Positions 62,880 to 64,000 of a DNA stretch of 64,000 nucleotides are shown piece after piece (positions within the stretch are counted from its first letter, which is position 1; every line of letters starts with the position of its first letter). The DNA is from Torymus aiolomorphi (Eukaryota; Arthropoda; Insecta; Hymenoptera; Torymidae). The notes beneath the pieces were generated by a model, which was given only the letters and a program-made list of their open reading frames with translations, was not told where the DNA came from and made no database searches. The stretch lies in NCBI GenBank assembly GCA_036365515.1, contig CM070873.1:265047575-265111574 (forward strand). The letters are read 5' to 3'. A program made the translations under genes and the position numbers.

Positions 62880-63020
62880 TCGTATATGCACCTCGGGAGC
62901 AAATAAAGAATGCCTCAGATCGCATGTTTGTCACCCGAGCCGAAGGCTCGGGTGACAATTTCCATGCGATCTGGGACATTCTTTACTTTTACTCCCTAGG
63001 TGCATAATATACTATTTTTT
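62873..63020. repeat. Hairpin element, AATAGTATA family
   Basis: Left AATCGTATATGCACCTCGGG and right CCTAGGTGCATAATATACTA are inverted copies. Stem CAGATCGCATG/CATGCGATCTG; the tip ACCCGAGCCGAAGGCTCGGG is a perfect secondary hairpin. Confidence 0.8.
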
Positions 63021-63690
63021 ATTTATACATTTATTGTTTTCCTTATTTATTAGCGACCGATGTCGGCAGAGAATCATCATTTTCAAAGGAATAATTTTAT
63101 CCTATTTTAAAACCAAAAATGTTTTAATTATCGAATAAAAAGTTAAACAGTTTTAGTCTTCGGAAGTCATAAGGGATAAGCAACAGTTGATATAAAGGAA
63201 ATGGTAGTTTCTCAAATATAAATAGACATTTTAAATATTTATTATTATTCGATTTCTTACGAGTGTTCATAATTCGAGTAAATGTAGCTGTAATTTAGAC
63301 ATTGATGCAGCTTTTAACGCACATAAGCCTGCATAAAATTGGTTAAAAACTAAGAACTTATAAGAAGATGCCATCGTGAACTGTAACCCACCGGGCACCG
63401 CGCTAATTATACAGTTCTCAGTTAATTAAAAAATACATACTTGGAAGAATGCAAAACAAAAACATCATTCATGCCTTTCGTAATAATGCACTCTACTATC
63501 CTGCAAAGTTTCAAATCAATATTCCAAATCGTCTAAAAATGGCATTTGAACTAAATTTACAAACCAATGCCAAATTTACGACTTCCATGCCGATGAAAAA
63601 AAAACGAGTGAAATATAATTGATGGTGCCAAAATAATACGAGATCAGAATGCACAGCTTTCTAGCTGGTTGTTAGACAACTCATAAGCCA
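63021..63690. other. AT-rich unique-looking sequence
   Basis: No ORF or repeat recognised. Confidence 0.4.
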
Positions 63691-63699
63691 GAAGGAAAG

Positions 63700-64000
63700 A
63701 ATAGAAAAGCCGTAAAGGTAAAAGGTAGGAGAGTGTGACTGTGCCGCTGCGCGGTCCGATCGGTTCTTTGTCAGACGTCGGCTGCACGTGCACGGCGCCG
63801 TGGCTGTGTGGTGAATGGAAAGGAAGGCCGGGGACAGCGACGGGATGAGTACGGAGTACCTAGTACACGGTGGTGCGAGTATGCGAGGACGGCGTCGCGC
63901 CGGGGCCAATGAGCTCGGCCTCCGCAGTCACGTGACGGCGAGCCTCGGTCTCGTAGCGCGCACTGCGCGCACGCAGGCAAGGCAGGCGCTGGGTAAGTGG
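63700..64000 (+). promoter_or_regulatory. GC-rich block, possible promoter and first exon
   Basis: GC and CpG content rise sharply compared with the flank. Near the window end AGGCGCTGGGTAAGTGG contains a consensus splice donor (GGTAAGT at about 63992). No TATA box or coding frame could be tied to it, so it may be the 5' UTR exon of a gene continuing to the right. Confidence 0.3.

Overview
This 64-kb window is eukaryotic nuclear DNA, most likely from an insect (a hymenopteran would fit, but that is only a guess). It has BEL/Pao, Copia, Gypsy, R1-like, other non-LTR, Penelope, piggyBac, pogo-like and mariner transposons, many palindromic MITEs, long dinucleotide arrays and AT-rich spacers. There are no operons, rRNA genes or CRISPR arrays. 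The only host coding sequence I can support is the last two exons of an NHL-repeat gene at 27.1-27.6 kb. The GC-rich right edge (63.7-64.0 kb) may be the promoter and first exon of another gene.

Layout. 1-5.1 kb: two head-to-tail degraded non-LTR retrotransposons that meet at a (TC)n tract. 5.1-6.0 kb: a Copia 5' piece (LTR, primer-binding site, partial gag) on the minus strand. 6.3-11.8 kb: a tRNA-like relic, a CACGTG palindrome array, and a head-to-head pair of almost identical Penelope-like elements (RT plus GIY-YIG endonuclease, one copy with an open frame) flanked by a 14-bp direct repeat. 12.3-15.6 kb: a piggyBac element with 13-bp inverted ends, TTAA duplications and a transposase carrying one frameshift. 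15.9-17.0 kb: simple repeats and hairpins. 17.2-24.2 kb: a three-level nest, with a TA-flanked pogo-like element containing a non-LTR element whose ORF2 is split by a palindromic TA-flanked MITE dense in TCAAGGTCA motifs. 24.4-39.6 kb: mostly non-coding, with several TTAA-flanked and TA-flanked MITEs, a hairpin family sharing AATAGTATA-type ends, and the NHL exons.

41.8-62.5 kb is a second large nest. A BEL/Pao element is interrupted in gag by a 5'-truncated R1-like element (12-bp target duplication) and is itself truncated. It is followed by a Copia element with a long open pol; a TTAA foldback MITE sits in the Copia gag and a whole Gypsy element sits in its 3' LTR (GAGA duplication). The Gypsy integrase is in turn split by a mariner (TA duplication). 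62.5-64.0 kb returns to unique-looking AT-rich DNA with one more hairpin pair, then the GC-rich edge.

Almost every element carries stop codons, frameshifts or insertions. The exceptions are the plus-strand Penelope ORF and the Copia pol, which are uninterrupted. The insertion junctions give a usable relative chronology. All family names come from motifs read by eye in translated sequence; no database search was run.
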